NCBI GenBank assembly: GCA_026224775.1
Contig: JAMFRP010000003.1
Span: 62,001 to 126,000 of the forward strand
Direction: 5' to 3'
DNA: 64,000 nt
DNA from: Bacteroidota bacterium
GTDB lineage: Bacteria > Bacteroidota > Bacteroidia > Sphingobacteriales > Sphingobacteriaceae
Part shown: positions 49,903-57,921 of the stretch, piece after piece
Layout of the letters: each line of letters opens with the position of its first letter
Position numbering within the stretch: position 1 is the stretch's first letter
Notes under the pieces: generated by a model
Databases searched by the model: none
What the model was told of the DNA's origin: nothing
What the model saw: only the letters and a program-made list of their open reading frames with translations
Position numbers and translations under genes: made by a program

Positions 49903-50337
49903 ATGGCATTTAAAATCAAAGACCGGAGAGAACAACGTATCGATGAATTTTGCGCAAAAGCACGAATGGAGTCTCATCGTGAAATTTTAACTCAGATATT
50001 GGATGATCTGACAGCACAGGGCGTTACAATTTCCGCAAGAGAAGATGTTGAGTTTTCTAATTATGAAGCCTATCCCGAACAGGGGAAGCACATAAGAATC
50101 AGTTTAAAGAATGTTAAAATTCCACTCGACGTAATATGGATATTATTCCATGAATTTGGTCATTTCCAATCAGGTGATATCAAATCGACAGATACCGTCA
50201 TTGGAAGGGAAGAACTCGCCTGGAATTATGCGGATGCAACATTTAAAACATATCCGGAATTAAACGATGAATTGGAGAGTTATGAAACTTGTAAATTGCG
50301 CTGTTTAAGCACCTATTACAAAAAATACAAAGGATGA
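49903..50337 (+). CDS. ImmA/IrrE-like zinc metallopeptidase
   Basis: The 144-residue protein has a zincin motif 'LFHEFGHFQSG' (His83-Glu84-x-x-His87) with a likely third ligand in 'GREELAWNYAD' (Glu103/104). The fold is that of IrrE N-terminal-like (ImmA) peptidases. ImmA-type proteins cleave repressors of mobile elements or stress regulators. No DNA-binding domain or adjacent repressor is seen. It is the first gene of the 50-55 kb cluster. Confidence 0.8.
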   Translation: MAFKIKDRREQRIDEFCAKARMESHREILTQILDDLTAQGVTISAREDVEFSNYEAYPEQGKHIRISLKNVKIPLDVIWILFHEFGHFQSGDIKSTDTVIGREELAWNYADATFKTYPELNDELESYETCKLRCLSTYYKKYKG

Positions 50338-50411
50338 ATTTTAAAACATGCCAGTGCTCACTTTAAAATTCCAGTATCTTTAGCCTTGCCTTCATATGCC
50401 TAATCGTTATC

Positions 50412-51341
50412 ATGAACTACAAATCAGACAAAAACTTAACCGATTTTTACAAGCCCGATGAGAAGCTTCTTTTCATTGGAAACGGGCCTAACCAGCTTCA
50501 AAAACGTTTTTCATGGGATGACCTTCTACGAAATGTTTGCCGTGCAGCAGGGCTAAGCATTGAACGTCGTCAAAAAACTTTCCCGCTATTTTTTGAAGAA
50601 ATTTCTTACACGATGAATGCAGGGGAGCCGGTTGAAAATAATATCAGGTTGTTAAAAGCTACTATTGGAAAAGAGGCCCTAAAATTAACACCACACCAGC
50701 TTTTAATCAACATGGTTGATCGGAACTATTATGATCAATATTTGACTACCAATTATGATTACTGTATAGAAAAAGCAATTGCACCAGATTATGACCCTTA
50801 TGCTTACAAAGAGGCACGTTGGCCAAAATATAGCCTGCACCGTTATAATACAGTCGCCGGTAAAAATGTTTGGCACATACACGGGGAATCGCTAAATGGC
50901 TTTAATGGGCAAAAAGTAAATTACCCCGAGTCATCCATTATGATTGGTTTTGAACATTATTCAGATTACCTGGAAAAGATCCATCATTTCATTAAGAGCA
51001 ACAATAAAGAGGGGCTTTACGATCTGATCAAAAAAGAGCAGGATGCCGGCCTACCTAATTGGGTACATCTGTTTTTTATACATGATATTGACATGGTTGG
51101 TTTTGGAATGGATTACACCGAAAGCCATTTATGGTTTATTTTAAATTTTCGGGCCAGACTTAAAAGGGCGGGTGCAACCATACCTAATAAGATTCGCTGG
51201 ATCATCCCGATGTTCTCCAGGGAAAATGAAAAAGATAACGTGGCTTTGTTAATGGCGCTGGAGGTTGAAATAAACTATATCAATAGTGAGCCGAATAATT
51301 ATGAAGATTTTTATAGAATGTTTATTCATACGTTGCGCTAA
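50412..51341 (+). CDS. SIR2-like domain protein
   Basis: The 309-residue protein has the SIR2-like Rossmann fold features: 'FIGNGPNQLQKRFSWDDLL' (GNGxN at 23-28), 'TTNYDYCIE' (112-120) and 'HIHGES' (155-160). A C-terminal strand with 'DIDMVGFGMDYTESHLWFIL' follows. In defence systems, SIR2-like domains (for example ThsA) usually act as NADases that deplete NAD+ on infection. Whether this protein has that activity is not shown. A promoter-like box TATCTTTA lies about 35 bases upstream. The downstream genes are close (49 and 54 bases), so they may be co-transcribed. Confidence 0.75.
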   Translation: MNYKSDKNLTDFYKPDEKLLFIGNGPNQLQKRFSWDDLLRNVCRAAGLSIERRQKTFPLFFEEISYTMNAGEPVENNIRLLKATIGKEALKLTPHQLLINMVDRNYYDQYLTTNYDYCIEKAIAPDYDPYAYKEARWPKYSLHRYNTVAGKNVWHIHGESLNGFNGQKVNYPESSIMIGFEHYSDYLEKIHHFIKSNNKEGLYDLIKKEQDAGLPNWVHLFFIHDIDMVGFGMDYTESHLWFILNFRARLKRAGATIPNKIRWIIPMFSRENEKDNVALLMALEVEINYINSEPNNYEDFYRMFIHTLR

Positions 51342-51390
51342 AAAAATCTCTCCACACTAATTAGTCATTTTCCGCCTATAAACTAAATCT

Positions 51391-52695
51391 ATGACCCTTC
51401 CTTCTTCATCGCAGTTAGCCACTAACGTCACCGGCAAATTCAGCATTGAATTCAGTAAAGTCGCTGATCAGGCAACCGCATGCTACATCGCAGTTGGTAT
51501 GATTACGGATCGTATGTTCGAATTCGCATTGCGGAAAATGGTTTGGTGCAAAGATCTTCGGGTTATTACCGGCGTACATATGGCAACAACTCCGGCAGTG
51601 CTGCGTAAAATGCAGGAAAGAACAATTGCAGGAAATATGTGGTCTGGAGCGTATGTAGACCATTATTTTCATCCAAAATTATATCTTTTTAAAACTTCGC
51701 TTGGCTGGACGGCTTTCGTTGGCTCCGGAAATTTTACAGAGGGAGGCTGGTCTGGAAATGAGGAACTTTTTCTAAAAGTTACTGATACCGAACTATGTGA
51801 TCAGTTATTGGAAAGATTCGCGAAATATGAGGAAGCATGCAAGCCGATTTCAGATGAACTCATTGATTGGTATACGCAGAGTTATACCGCGAACCAACAA
51901 CTGGATCACCAGAAGAGGCGAAACATTGACAACCTGTTGGACAGGCTGAACAGCAATTTCAATATTGATCTCGTCAACTTCGCTGGCCAGTTTTTTTCAA
52001 AAGAGGACCATTTGGCTTTTCAGCCGGGTAAAACTCATTTAGATACCAAGGAGGTCCATGACGAGCGCCGGAAAACGCGCAATAAGCTATATACATTGAA
52101 TGACATGCTGGAGAAAGTAATTCCTGCATCGTGGAGAATCCATCCTCATTATGATGAGAGTCATATCGCATCTCACATCGAAACAATGCACCACCATGAT
52201 GAAAACGTAAGATCGCTTTGGGTTGGATATGGGCGGGATAAAAACCAGTTGAAGCAATATGGTAAATATGTTAGCTCTAATAATACACCACTATTTTATA
52301 TGCGTATGCAGGTAATCGTTTCCTTCAACGAAGTTGGCGTTTGGCTGATGCCTGGAAAAAGTGGAGCTGGCGAAATTGACCGCGAAAACTTGCAGCGAAA
52401 ACTCGACGATGATAATTTCAGTGAGGAATTCTTTGAGTTGGTTACCGGCTTAGGCTCATCGTATTGGATCGAAGTGGCCGATGATCATCGGGATGTGGCG
52501 GAATTTACCAATAGCAACGAACTGAGGGATTACGTAAGAAACGATAATTGGAGAAAATTTTACTTTATCATAGGCAGAAATTATAGCTTAGGAACACCAG
52601 AACTGAAACGTGAAAATATTGCTAAAACCTGCCTGGATAATTTTGCAAAGTATTGGCCTATCTATGAACTAATCCGGGATAAAAGCTTCAGCTAA
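51391..52695 (+). CDS. phospholipase D-superfamily nuclease-like protein
   Basis: The 434-residue protein carries a PLD-type HxK motif 'YFHPKLYLFKT' (His94-x-Lys96) followed by 'GSGNFTEGGWSGNEEL' (Asn114, Glu124), a half-site typical of dimeric PLD nucleases such as NgoFVII-type endonucleases. The C-terminal 250 residues are helical and of unknown fold. PLD nucleases occur in restriction and phage-defence systems. It sits between the SIR2-like gene and the DUF4365-like gene. Confidence 0.75.
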   Translation: MTLPSSSQLATNVTGKFSIEFSKVADQATACYIAVGMITDRMFEFALRKMVWCKDLRVITGVHMATTPAVLRKMQERTIAGNMWSGAYVDHYFHPKLYLFKTSLGWTAFVGSGNFTEGGWSGNEELFLKVTDTELCDQLLERFAKYEEACKPISDELIDWYTQSYTANQQLDHQKRRNIDNLLDRLNSNFNIDLVNFAGQFFSKEDHLAFQPGKTHLDTKEVHDERRKTRNKLYTLNDMLEKVIPASWRIHPHYDESHIASHIETMHHHDENVRSLWVGYGRDKNQLKQYGKYVSSNNTPLFYMRMQVIVSFNEVGVWLMPGKSGAGEIDRENLQRKLDDDNFSEEFFELVTGLGSSYWIEVADDHRDVAEFTNSNELRDYVRNDNWRKFYFIIGRNYSLGTPELKRENIAKTCLDNFAKYWPIYELIRDKSFS

Positions 52696-52749
52696 TGAGT
52701 CCGGTATACGCCCTAATTTTGTACCTTTAAAGATAAATATTCCCGATTA

Positions 52750-54792
52750 ATGGACGACGATGCTGAATTAAATCTACCAAAAGTAAACAGGCATGAGGGT
52801 TTGGAAACTATTTCCACTGCCAAATTTAAATTGATGCTAAATCCTCAGTTATTTGAAGTTCGCGAGGAAAATATTAGGGATAAAGGTGTCGACGTGGTGA
52901 TTGAACTGAAGCATCGTGATCGTTATACTAATTTCAGATTTGTGGTTCAACTCAAAGCGACGGCAACCACACCAGTGAATGGCGATGGTTCAATGTCCTA
53001 CCCCGTTGAGGTCAGTAATATCAAATATCTGATGAACTATGCCATGCCTGCTTATTATGTATTATTTGACGCCAATGCAGAGATATTTTATGTAGAGGAT
53101 AGCCAGGTCGTAAATGCCAAGCTGGAAAGTAAATATGAGAAAGGTGAACTACCTGACGAGTTTTCAATCAAGTTCCAGCGCGTATTAACGCCGCAGATCA
53201 TTTTGGAAATACATGATGAAAATTACAAAAAGGGCCAATTAATGCGGAAGCTTAAGCCGTTCATGCGCTTTAATCTCGAGAACAAAAATATAAGCGGCAG
53301 CTTTACAGTTAATGAAAACCAGGAGATTTACAGCGACGATGAAATCTGTCAATATCTCGAAAAATTCGGCGTAACGCTGATTAACAAAGGAAAGTTCCGC
53401 AGAGTGGTTGAACTTCAGCAGAAATGTAGAGGAGAGATCGGGTCTCCATTTTTTCATTTTGTGTGCGGCTTAGCTTATTATCACTTGTCACAACTATTTA
53501 CCGCGCTTAGCCATTTTAAAAAGGCTGATGCAGGCAAATCCGATTTCTCCCCGGAAATAACTTCACTGCTACGTTATTACATGCAAACAGCCAAATACAC
53601 GCTCGGCATGATCAGCCAGAAAGAATTCCAGTCGGAATTATCGTTACTCATGGAATCAAAATACCTAAGCTTGTTTTTACAAGTGGAGAAGTCCTATGAG
53701 AAATTTGTCCGGGGCACGTACGATCTTGCTGAAAGAGTAAAGCAATTTTACGCCGAAATGGCTGCGATTAAAAATGATCCTGCGAGTGACGAGAACATAA
53801 AAATCATTGTGGATGCCCAAACGTTGGTTGCGGAAGGCGATATTTTGAATAACGACCTGCACCGAAAACTTGCCCTCATGCGCATTATTCCGGAAGGTAA
53901 CTTTTTGCTCTCAGATGATATGCAAAATTGGCTGAACCTGACCAGGGAGTACGATAAAAGAACCCATGCATTACGGGAATTAGCATCAAAACAGAGTAAC
54001 TACCTTGCCTATAACACGATCTGCATAAATTACATTAAAGTTAAATACTTCACCAGTGTCACTTCAAAATACATCCATAATGCCAACGAAGAAACATTAT
54101 ACATTGACACTGCTCTTGACGAGGAGGAATTGGCAGTTACAAGAGATCAATGCCAATTATTGGACGCAATTATCAATAATTATGAGGCGCACGAGTCTAT
54201 CGAAAATGTGATCACGACCTTATCGCTTAAATATGAGTTACTGAAATTTAGCGGATTAAATGAAGATGCTGAAAACGCAGCGGAGCGGATGCTGGAGTTG
54301 ATCGAAGCCTATGATCTTAATGCCTTAAAGGTAAAGTATGACCGCCTTATCAATAAGGGAACTACCCATGAGTTATTTCTCATATTTTTAAAGGATCGCC
54401 TTTTAAAAATGAAGGAAGAAACGAAAGAGTTCGAATCATTAAAGCAGAAAATCCAGGAAATGGACGACTTAGAAGCCGCGGCGGAAAAAGTTAATTTGGG
54501 AAATTGTTTCCAAATTCAGCTTATGCCCTTGGGGATGTTTAAAATACCTAAAAATGAAGTAAATCGCGCGCTTGAAATATTGCACGTCTTCGATCAAAAT
54601 GCCAAATCAAATTTTTTGGCTATTTGGGAGATGGGCATCATGCCTATTGCTAATGTCCACAATGATCCTATTGTTACGGAAGGCCCGGTTAATGGTGCGG
54701 TGGATTTTCAAGGACTGGATAGCATGAGAAATATTTACCGGATCAGGGCAGCGTTTTATGACAACAAATTTCTAAAAATAAAGCGACACTAG
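52750..54792 (+). CDS. DUF4365-like nuclease domain with TPR-like C-terminus
   Basis: The N-terminal part (about 10-165) matches the DUF4365 pattern, a PD-(D/E)xK-like fold: 'IRDKGVDVVIELK' (Asp48) and 'FRFVVQLKATAT' (Gln67-x-Lys69). The remaining 500 residues are helical repeats ('VELQQKCRGEIG', 'LAYYHLSQLFTALSHFKKAD') of TPR or similar type. A promoter-like box TAATTTTG (52714-52721) precedes the start. DUF4365 proteins are found in phage-defence loci. It is the last gene of the cluster. Confidence 0.72.
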   Translation: MDDDAELNLPKVNRHEGLETISTAKFKLMLNPQLFEVREENIRDKGVDVVIELKHRDRYTNFRFVVQLKATATTPVNGDGSMSYPVEVSNIKYLMNYAMPAYYVLFDANAEIFYVEDSQVVNAKLESKYEKGELPDEFSIKFQRVLTPQIILEIHDENYKKGQLMRKLKPFMRFNLENKNISGSFTVNENQEIYSDDEICQYLEKFGVTLINKGKFRRVVELQQKCRGEIGSPFFHFVCGLAYYHLSQLFTALSHFKKADAGKSDFSPEITSLLRYYMQTAKYTLGMISQKEFQSELSLLMESKYLSLFLQVEKSYEKFVRGTYDLAERVKQFYAEMAAIKNDPASDENIKIIVDAQTLVAEGDILNNDLHRKLALMRIIPEGNFLLSDDMQNWLNLTREYDKRTHALRELASKQSNYLAYNTICINYIKVKYFTSVTSKYIHNANEETLYIDTALDEEELAVTRDQCQLLDAIINNYEAHESIENVITTLSLKYELLKFSGLNEDAENAAERMLELIEAYDLNALKVKYDRLINKGTTHELFLIFLKDRLLKMKEETKEFESLKQKIQEMDDLEAAAEKVNLGNCFQIQLMPLGMFKIPKNEVNRALEILHVFDQNAKSNFLAIWEMGIMPIANVHNDPIVTEGPVNGAVDFQGLDSMRNIYRIRAAFYDNKFLKIKRH

Positions 54793-54953
54793 CCTTTCTC
54801 TGATAATCTCAACTAGCTTGCCGTTGCCCCCGCTAACCGGGGCCGGGCTTTCTGCTTTATCTGCCTTTGGCAGGATACCGCTGCCCTAACGGTAGTAGGT
54901 ATTATGTTGTATCTCCTTTTCAATACGCTTAGTTCAGCTATTCCATAACCATC
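54793..54953. other. intergenic hairpins after the DUF4365 gene
   Basis: Small hairpins include GCCCC-N8-GGGGC near 54826, CTGCC-TTT-GGCAG near 54865 and TACCG-N9-CGGTA near 54876. They probably end the preceding operon. No gene is seen. Confidence 0.4.
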
Positions 54954-55073
54954 AGTTTTTAAAAATGCAAAATTAAAGTGGCTGCTTTCTGGCGGTCAAG
55001 GGTATATGAACCCCGGTTAACCGGGGCCCTTGACAGCCGGGCAGCCTCTTTTTCTTTCCTGCATTTAAAAACT
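54954..55073. repeat. nested long hairpin / MITE-like palindrome
   Basis: Successive arms pair: outer AGTTTTTAAAAATGCA (54954) with TGCATTTAAAAACT (55060-55073), then GGCTGC/GCAGCC (54980/55041), GTCAAGGG/CCCTTGAC (54995/55027), and a central palindrome CCCCGGTTAACCGGGG (55011-55026). The whole 120 bases can fold as one imperfect hairpin. It ends 8 bases before the next gene. It may be a MITE, a bidirectional terminator, or a structured RNA. Confidence 0.6.
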
Positions 55074-55081
55074 AACTCTTT

Positions 55082-55687
55082 ATGGATATGGAAAATTTGC
55101 TTGTTGACCTTCGCACTAAAAATCAGATCGTTGATTATTATAATAACAACCATCTGATCAAATATGAATCTGAAATTCTGAAAGAAATGCTGACTGCTAT
55201 AGAAAGCGCCGATACCGTTTTAATGGATTGGTTCAGCCAGTTTGGTGACAGTATCAGGTGTATCACGATGAATGTTCATGCGCACCGGAAAAGCCTTGAA
55301 TTTGGATTTGATGAAATTGGTTTTGACCAACATGGCTGGTTCATCCGGCCTGAATTTCTTGAGCGAGAAAATGTACGACTCGGTAATTCCGACAGGTATG
55401 GCGAATATAGTATCATTTATCTTGGCCGTGGTGCCAACCAGGTTTGGACTTACAGCCTGGATTACGCCTATGGTTGTGCTGGTGGCGGTAGCCACATATC
55501 AGTTTATGGCAAACAATTTAAATCCCGTGATGACGCATTCTATTTCGGATTGAATGAATTGAAATCAATGATGACCGCAAAAATTGGTAATAAAGACACG
55601 ACCAACTTTAAACAACCTGTGATTATGGCTACGCTTGCTGCAATTACCAAAGCTGAATTTAACAGGGTTCAACTCAGCTTGTTCTAA
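55082..55687 (+). CDS. ICE-conserved hypothetical protein, 201 aa
   Basis: The 201-residue protein has a helical N-terminus and a beta-rich middle ('RCITMNVHAHRKSLEFGFDE', 'GYGCAGGGSHISVYGK'-like segment). The C-terminus 'MATLAAITKAEFNRVQLSLF' recalls conserved tails of small ICE proteins of Sphingobacteriaceae. No enzyme motif. It lies between the palindromic element and the repeat island. Confidence 0.55.
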   Translation: MDMENLLVDLRTKNQIVDYYNNNHLIKYESEILKEMLTAIESADTVLMDWFSQFGDSIRCITMNVHAHRKSLEFGFDEIGFDQHGWFIRPEFLERENVRLGNSDRYGEYSIIYLGRGANQVWTYSLDYAYGCAGGGSHISVYGKQFKSRDDAFYFGLNELKSMMTAKIGNKDTTNFKQPVIMATLAAITKAEFNRVQLSLF

Positions 55688-56202
55688 ATTTCATTTAGCA
55701 AAATCGCTTAACGGGCATGTTCTTTTCGCTTTTTTCCCAAGCCTGAAAACAGGTTCTTCGTTCCCACCCCGGCTCCACTCATCACCAGATTTCAGGCCGC
55801 ACGCCAAAAGCCAGCCACCCGTGTGCCCCGTCGCTGTTCCTGAACCGGACCGTACGCTTCGCTTAACATGGCCGTTTCATCCCGCTCACCCGGCTGTCAG
55901 GCATTTGCTTTTTTTTAATATAGATTATAGGTGTGATCCAACTATTTTTTATCGAAACGGCTAAAAAGCGCAGCTAAGTTCGTTCCCGGGGAATCGTTTT
56001 TTCGCGGCCAAAAGACTACGGCATAATGAAAAGCTCGTTTCCTCCCTTTTCACCCTTCGGGACTTATTCCGTTTCCTTTTGGCTCAGCCCGGTCACTGTT
56101 TAGTGCTTTCTTTTTTTCCGTTTTTTCTTTTAAAAAATATTGTGAAAAGGAAGGCAAAAGAGGAAACAGACAACAAAAACAGTTCACCAAAAATTAAAGA
56201 AA
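55688..56202. other. non-coding island with conserved 61-bp block (copy B)
   Basis: A region of 515 bases without a convincing gene. It holds copy B of the 61-bp repeat (55843-55903), the word CACTGTTTAG near 56095, and T-rich stretches. The reading frames that cross it have arginine/proline-rich, shadow-like composition. Confidence 0.5.
55843..55903. repeat. conserved 61-bp intergenic repeat, copy B
   Basis: It aligns with 46507-46567 without gaps at 47 of 61 bases. The repeat lies upstream of the next ICE gene group, as copy A does, suggesting a shared regulatory or replication function. Confidence 0.6.
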
Positions 56203-57075
56203 ATGAAAAGAGTAGTTGACAAGCACACCGTTGCGCACCTTTGGGCTAACCAGCATCAAGACGATGCCCGCACCCCATCGGGTAACCTGTATTTTAATTC
56301 ACGTGGTATTTTTTCGTATGGTTCGCATTTTTTGATCGCAAAGCATGTAGAGAACAGCGCAGGCGAAAGAGCGATTTTAATAACAAAGCGCACTTACAGC
56401 AATACAACTAATGCGCAGATCAATATTGTTAAATCCGCAGCACGGCACATTAAACAAATATTGGTACCCGATCCGGACGAACGCGAATCGGACAACTTTG
56501 AGAAATGGTTCTATGAGATTAAAAACATAGCGGATAAACTGGCTAACGCCCGCAAGCCCGAAAAATATGTTTTACAAATTGAGGATGTAATTAATGAGGT
56601 TAAAGCCTATGCCCGTTTCTTTTCCAAAGAAGTACCCGAATACTTATTAGCAGCAGGTGAGATTAAAGACAATGCGCAATACGCCGAAGTGTTACAAAAA
56701 GAAACAGCGTTTAGAAAGGTACAGGCAGAAAAGGAAAGAGTTGAAAACGAGAAACGACTAAAAATCCAATTACAGGACTGGCGCAATTTCAAAACCTATT
56801 ATCTCAATAATTACGGTGCTTACGATTATTTGCGATTTAATAAAGGCAACAATCGGGTCGAAACTTCGCAACGGGTGGAAATCCCCGGTGAGATAGCAAA
56901 AGCATTTTATAAATTGATTTTAGAAACGATAGCCAAAGGGGGCTGTAAAGATTGCGACATGATGCTGATGGAACGCTACCACGTTAAGGAGATTAATAAC
57001 GATTTTATAAAAGTGGGTTGCCATAAAATCACCATAAAGGAAATTAAAGCGTTAAGTAAAAAATTAGACTGGTAA
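56203..57075 (+). CDS. phage/ICE-type hypothetical protein, 290 aa
   Basis: The N-terminus 'TVAHLWANQHQDDARTPSG' and 'NLYFNSRGIFSYGSHFLIAK' are hallmarks of a conserved family of unknown function found in phages and mobile elements. The middle is a coiled-coil rich in Glu, Lys and Arg (about 165-195). A C-terminal part holds a CxxC pair ('GGCKDCDMM'). Not an enzyme I recognise. A hairpin terminator (57082-57109) follows. Confidence 0.65.
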   Translation: MKRVVDKHTVAHLWANQHQDDARTPSGNLYFNSRGIFSYGSHFLIAKHVENSAGERAILITKRTYSNTTNAQINIVKSAARHIKQILVPDPDERESDNFEKWFYEIKNIADKLANARKPEKYVLQIEDVINEVKAYARFFSKEVPEYLLAAGEIKDNAQYAEVLQKETAFRKVQAEKERVENEKRLKIQLQDWRNFKTYYLNNYGAYDYLRFNKGNNRVETSQRVEIPGEIAKAFYKLILETIAKGGCKDCDMMLMERYHVKEINNDFIKVGCHKITIKEIKALSKKLDW

Positions 57076-57081
57076 CATCAT

Positions 57082-57109
57082 TGCCGGGTGTTAATAGCGC
57101 CCGGCATTT
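57082..57109 (+). terminator. terminator-like hairpin after the 290-aa gene
   Basis: TGCCGGG / CCCGGCA with an 11-base loop is followed by TTT. It separates the 290-aa gene from the next. Confidence 0.5.
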
Positions 57110-57120
57110 AAATTAAGATC

Positions 57121-57786
57121 ATGAAAACGATAAAATTAAAATTATTTGAATTGGACGAATTGTCGGATAAAGCAACGCAAAAGGCGCTGGAATCATTTGT
57201 GGACTTTAATGTTAATGATGATTGGTACCAGTTTAACCTCGAAAACTTTGCGGCATTGGGTAAGCTTTTAGGGCTAACTATCCCGGTGAAAGACATTTAT
57301 TTTCGTGGCTTTTACTCACAGGGAGACGGGAGCGGCTTTAATGCCGAAGTAGATCTAACTGAGTTGTTAAAAGCTGTTAAGACAGCTGAGTGGAAGACGG
57401 AATTTCCGAATACAGGTTTGGAGTTTGTTTTGCCGTCCGTGCATCCGCGGATGTTGAAACTGATTGCAGAAACCAAAATTGATATTGTTGCCAACATTGA
57501 AAAACCACGAAGTTATTACGGCGTTAGCGCTGAAATAACCGACAACCTGCCACGGCGCAGGCCGCGCTATATTCATATCGAAAACGAGTTGGATAAATTG
57601 GAGGCCTGGTTACAGGAATTTGCGGAGCTTTTAAACCGGTTTCTTTATAAATCTTTAGAAAACGAATATGATTATTTGACCAGCGAAGAGGCTATTGTAG
57701 AAAGCATTAAGGCAAATGAATACCTGTTTACAGCAGACGGTAAAAGCGCTAATAAATTACAGCAATTGGCTGAAAATGGTGATTGA
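57121..57786 (+). CDS. phage/ICE-type hypothetical protein, 221 aa
   Basis: The protein contains 'NDDWYQFNLENFAALGKLLG' and 'DIYFRGFYSQGDGSGF'. This 'GFxSQGDG' pattern is shared with a family of unknown function common in phages and mobile elements. The end is helical. It is followed by a strong hairpin. No catalytic motif is evident. Confidence 0.65.
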   Translation: MKTIKLKLFELDELSDKATQKALESFVDFNVNDDWYQFNLENFAALGKLLGLTIPVKDIYFRGFYSQGDGSGFNAEVDLTELLKAVKTAEWKTEFPNTGLEFVLPSVHPRMLKLIAETKIDIVANIEKPRSYYGVSAEITDNLPRRRPRYIHIENELDKLEAWLQEFAELLNRFLYKSLENEYDYLTSEEAIVESIKANEYLFTADGKSANKLQQLAENGD

Positions 57787-57796
57787 AATCGCCCGT

Positions 57797-57819
57797 CGCC
57801 CACGGCCATGCCGTGGGCG
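57797..57819 (+). terminator. terminator after the 221-aa gene
   Basis: A perfect 9-bp stem CGCCCACGG / CCGTGGGCG with a CCATG loop is followed by TTTC, 10 bases after the stop. Confidence 0.6.
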
Positions 57820-57836
57820 TTTCATGAATTGTATGC

Positions 57837-57867
57837 TTGAGCAATGGCAATATAATTCGTAACTTTG
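57837..57867 (+). promoter_or_regulatory. Bacteroidota-type promoter for the TPR-metallopeptidase
   Basis: TTG at 57837-57839 is followed after 20 bases by TAACTTTG (57860-57867), an exact fit to the TTG / TAnnTTTG model. The start codon at 57922 lies 54 bases further on. Confidence 0.55.
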
Positions 57868-57921
57868 AAATTGTATTTGGGGCGCATTGTTGCCCTTTTT
57901 TAATTATTGTTTGCGCCTGAT

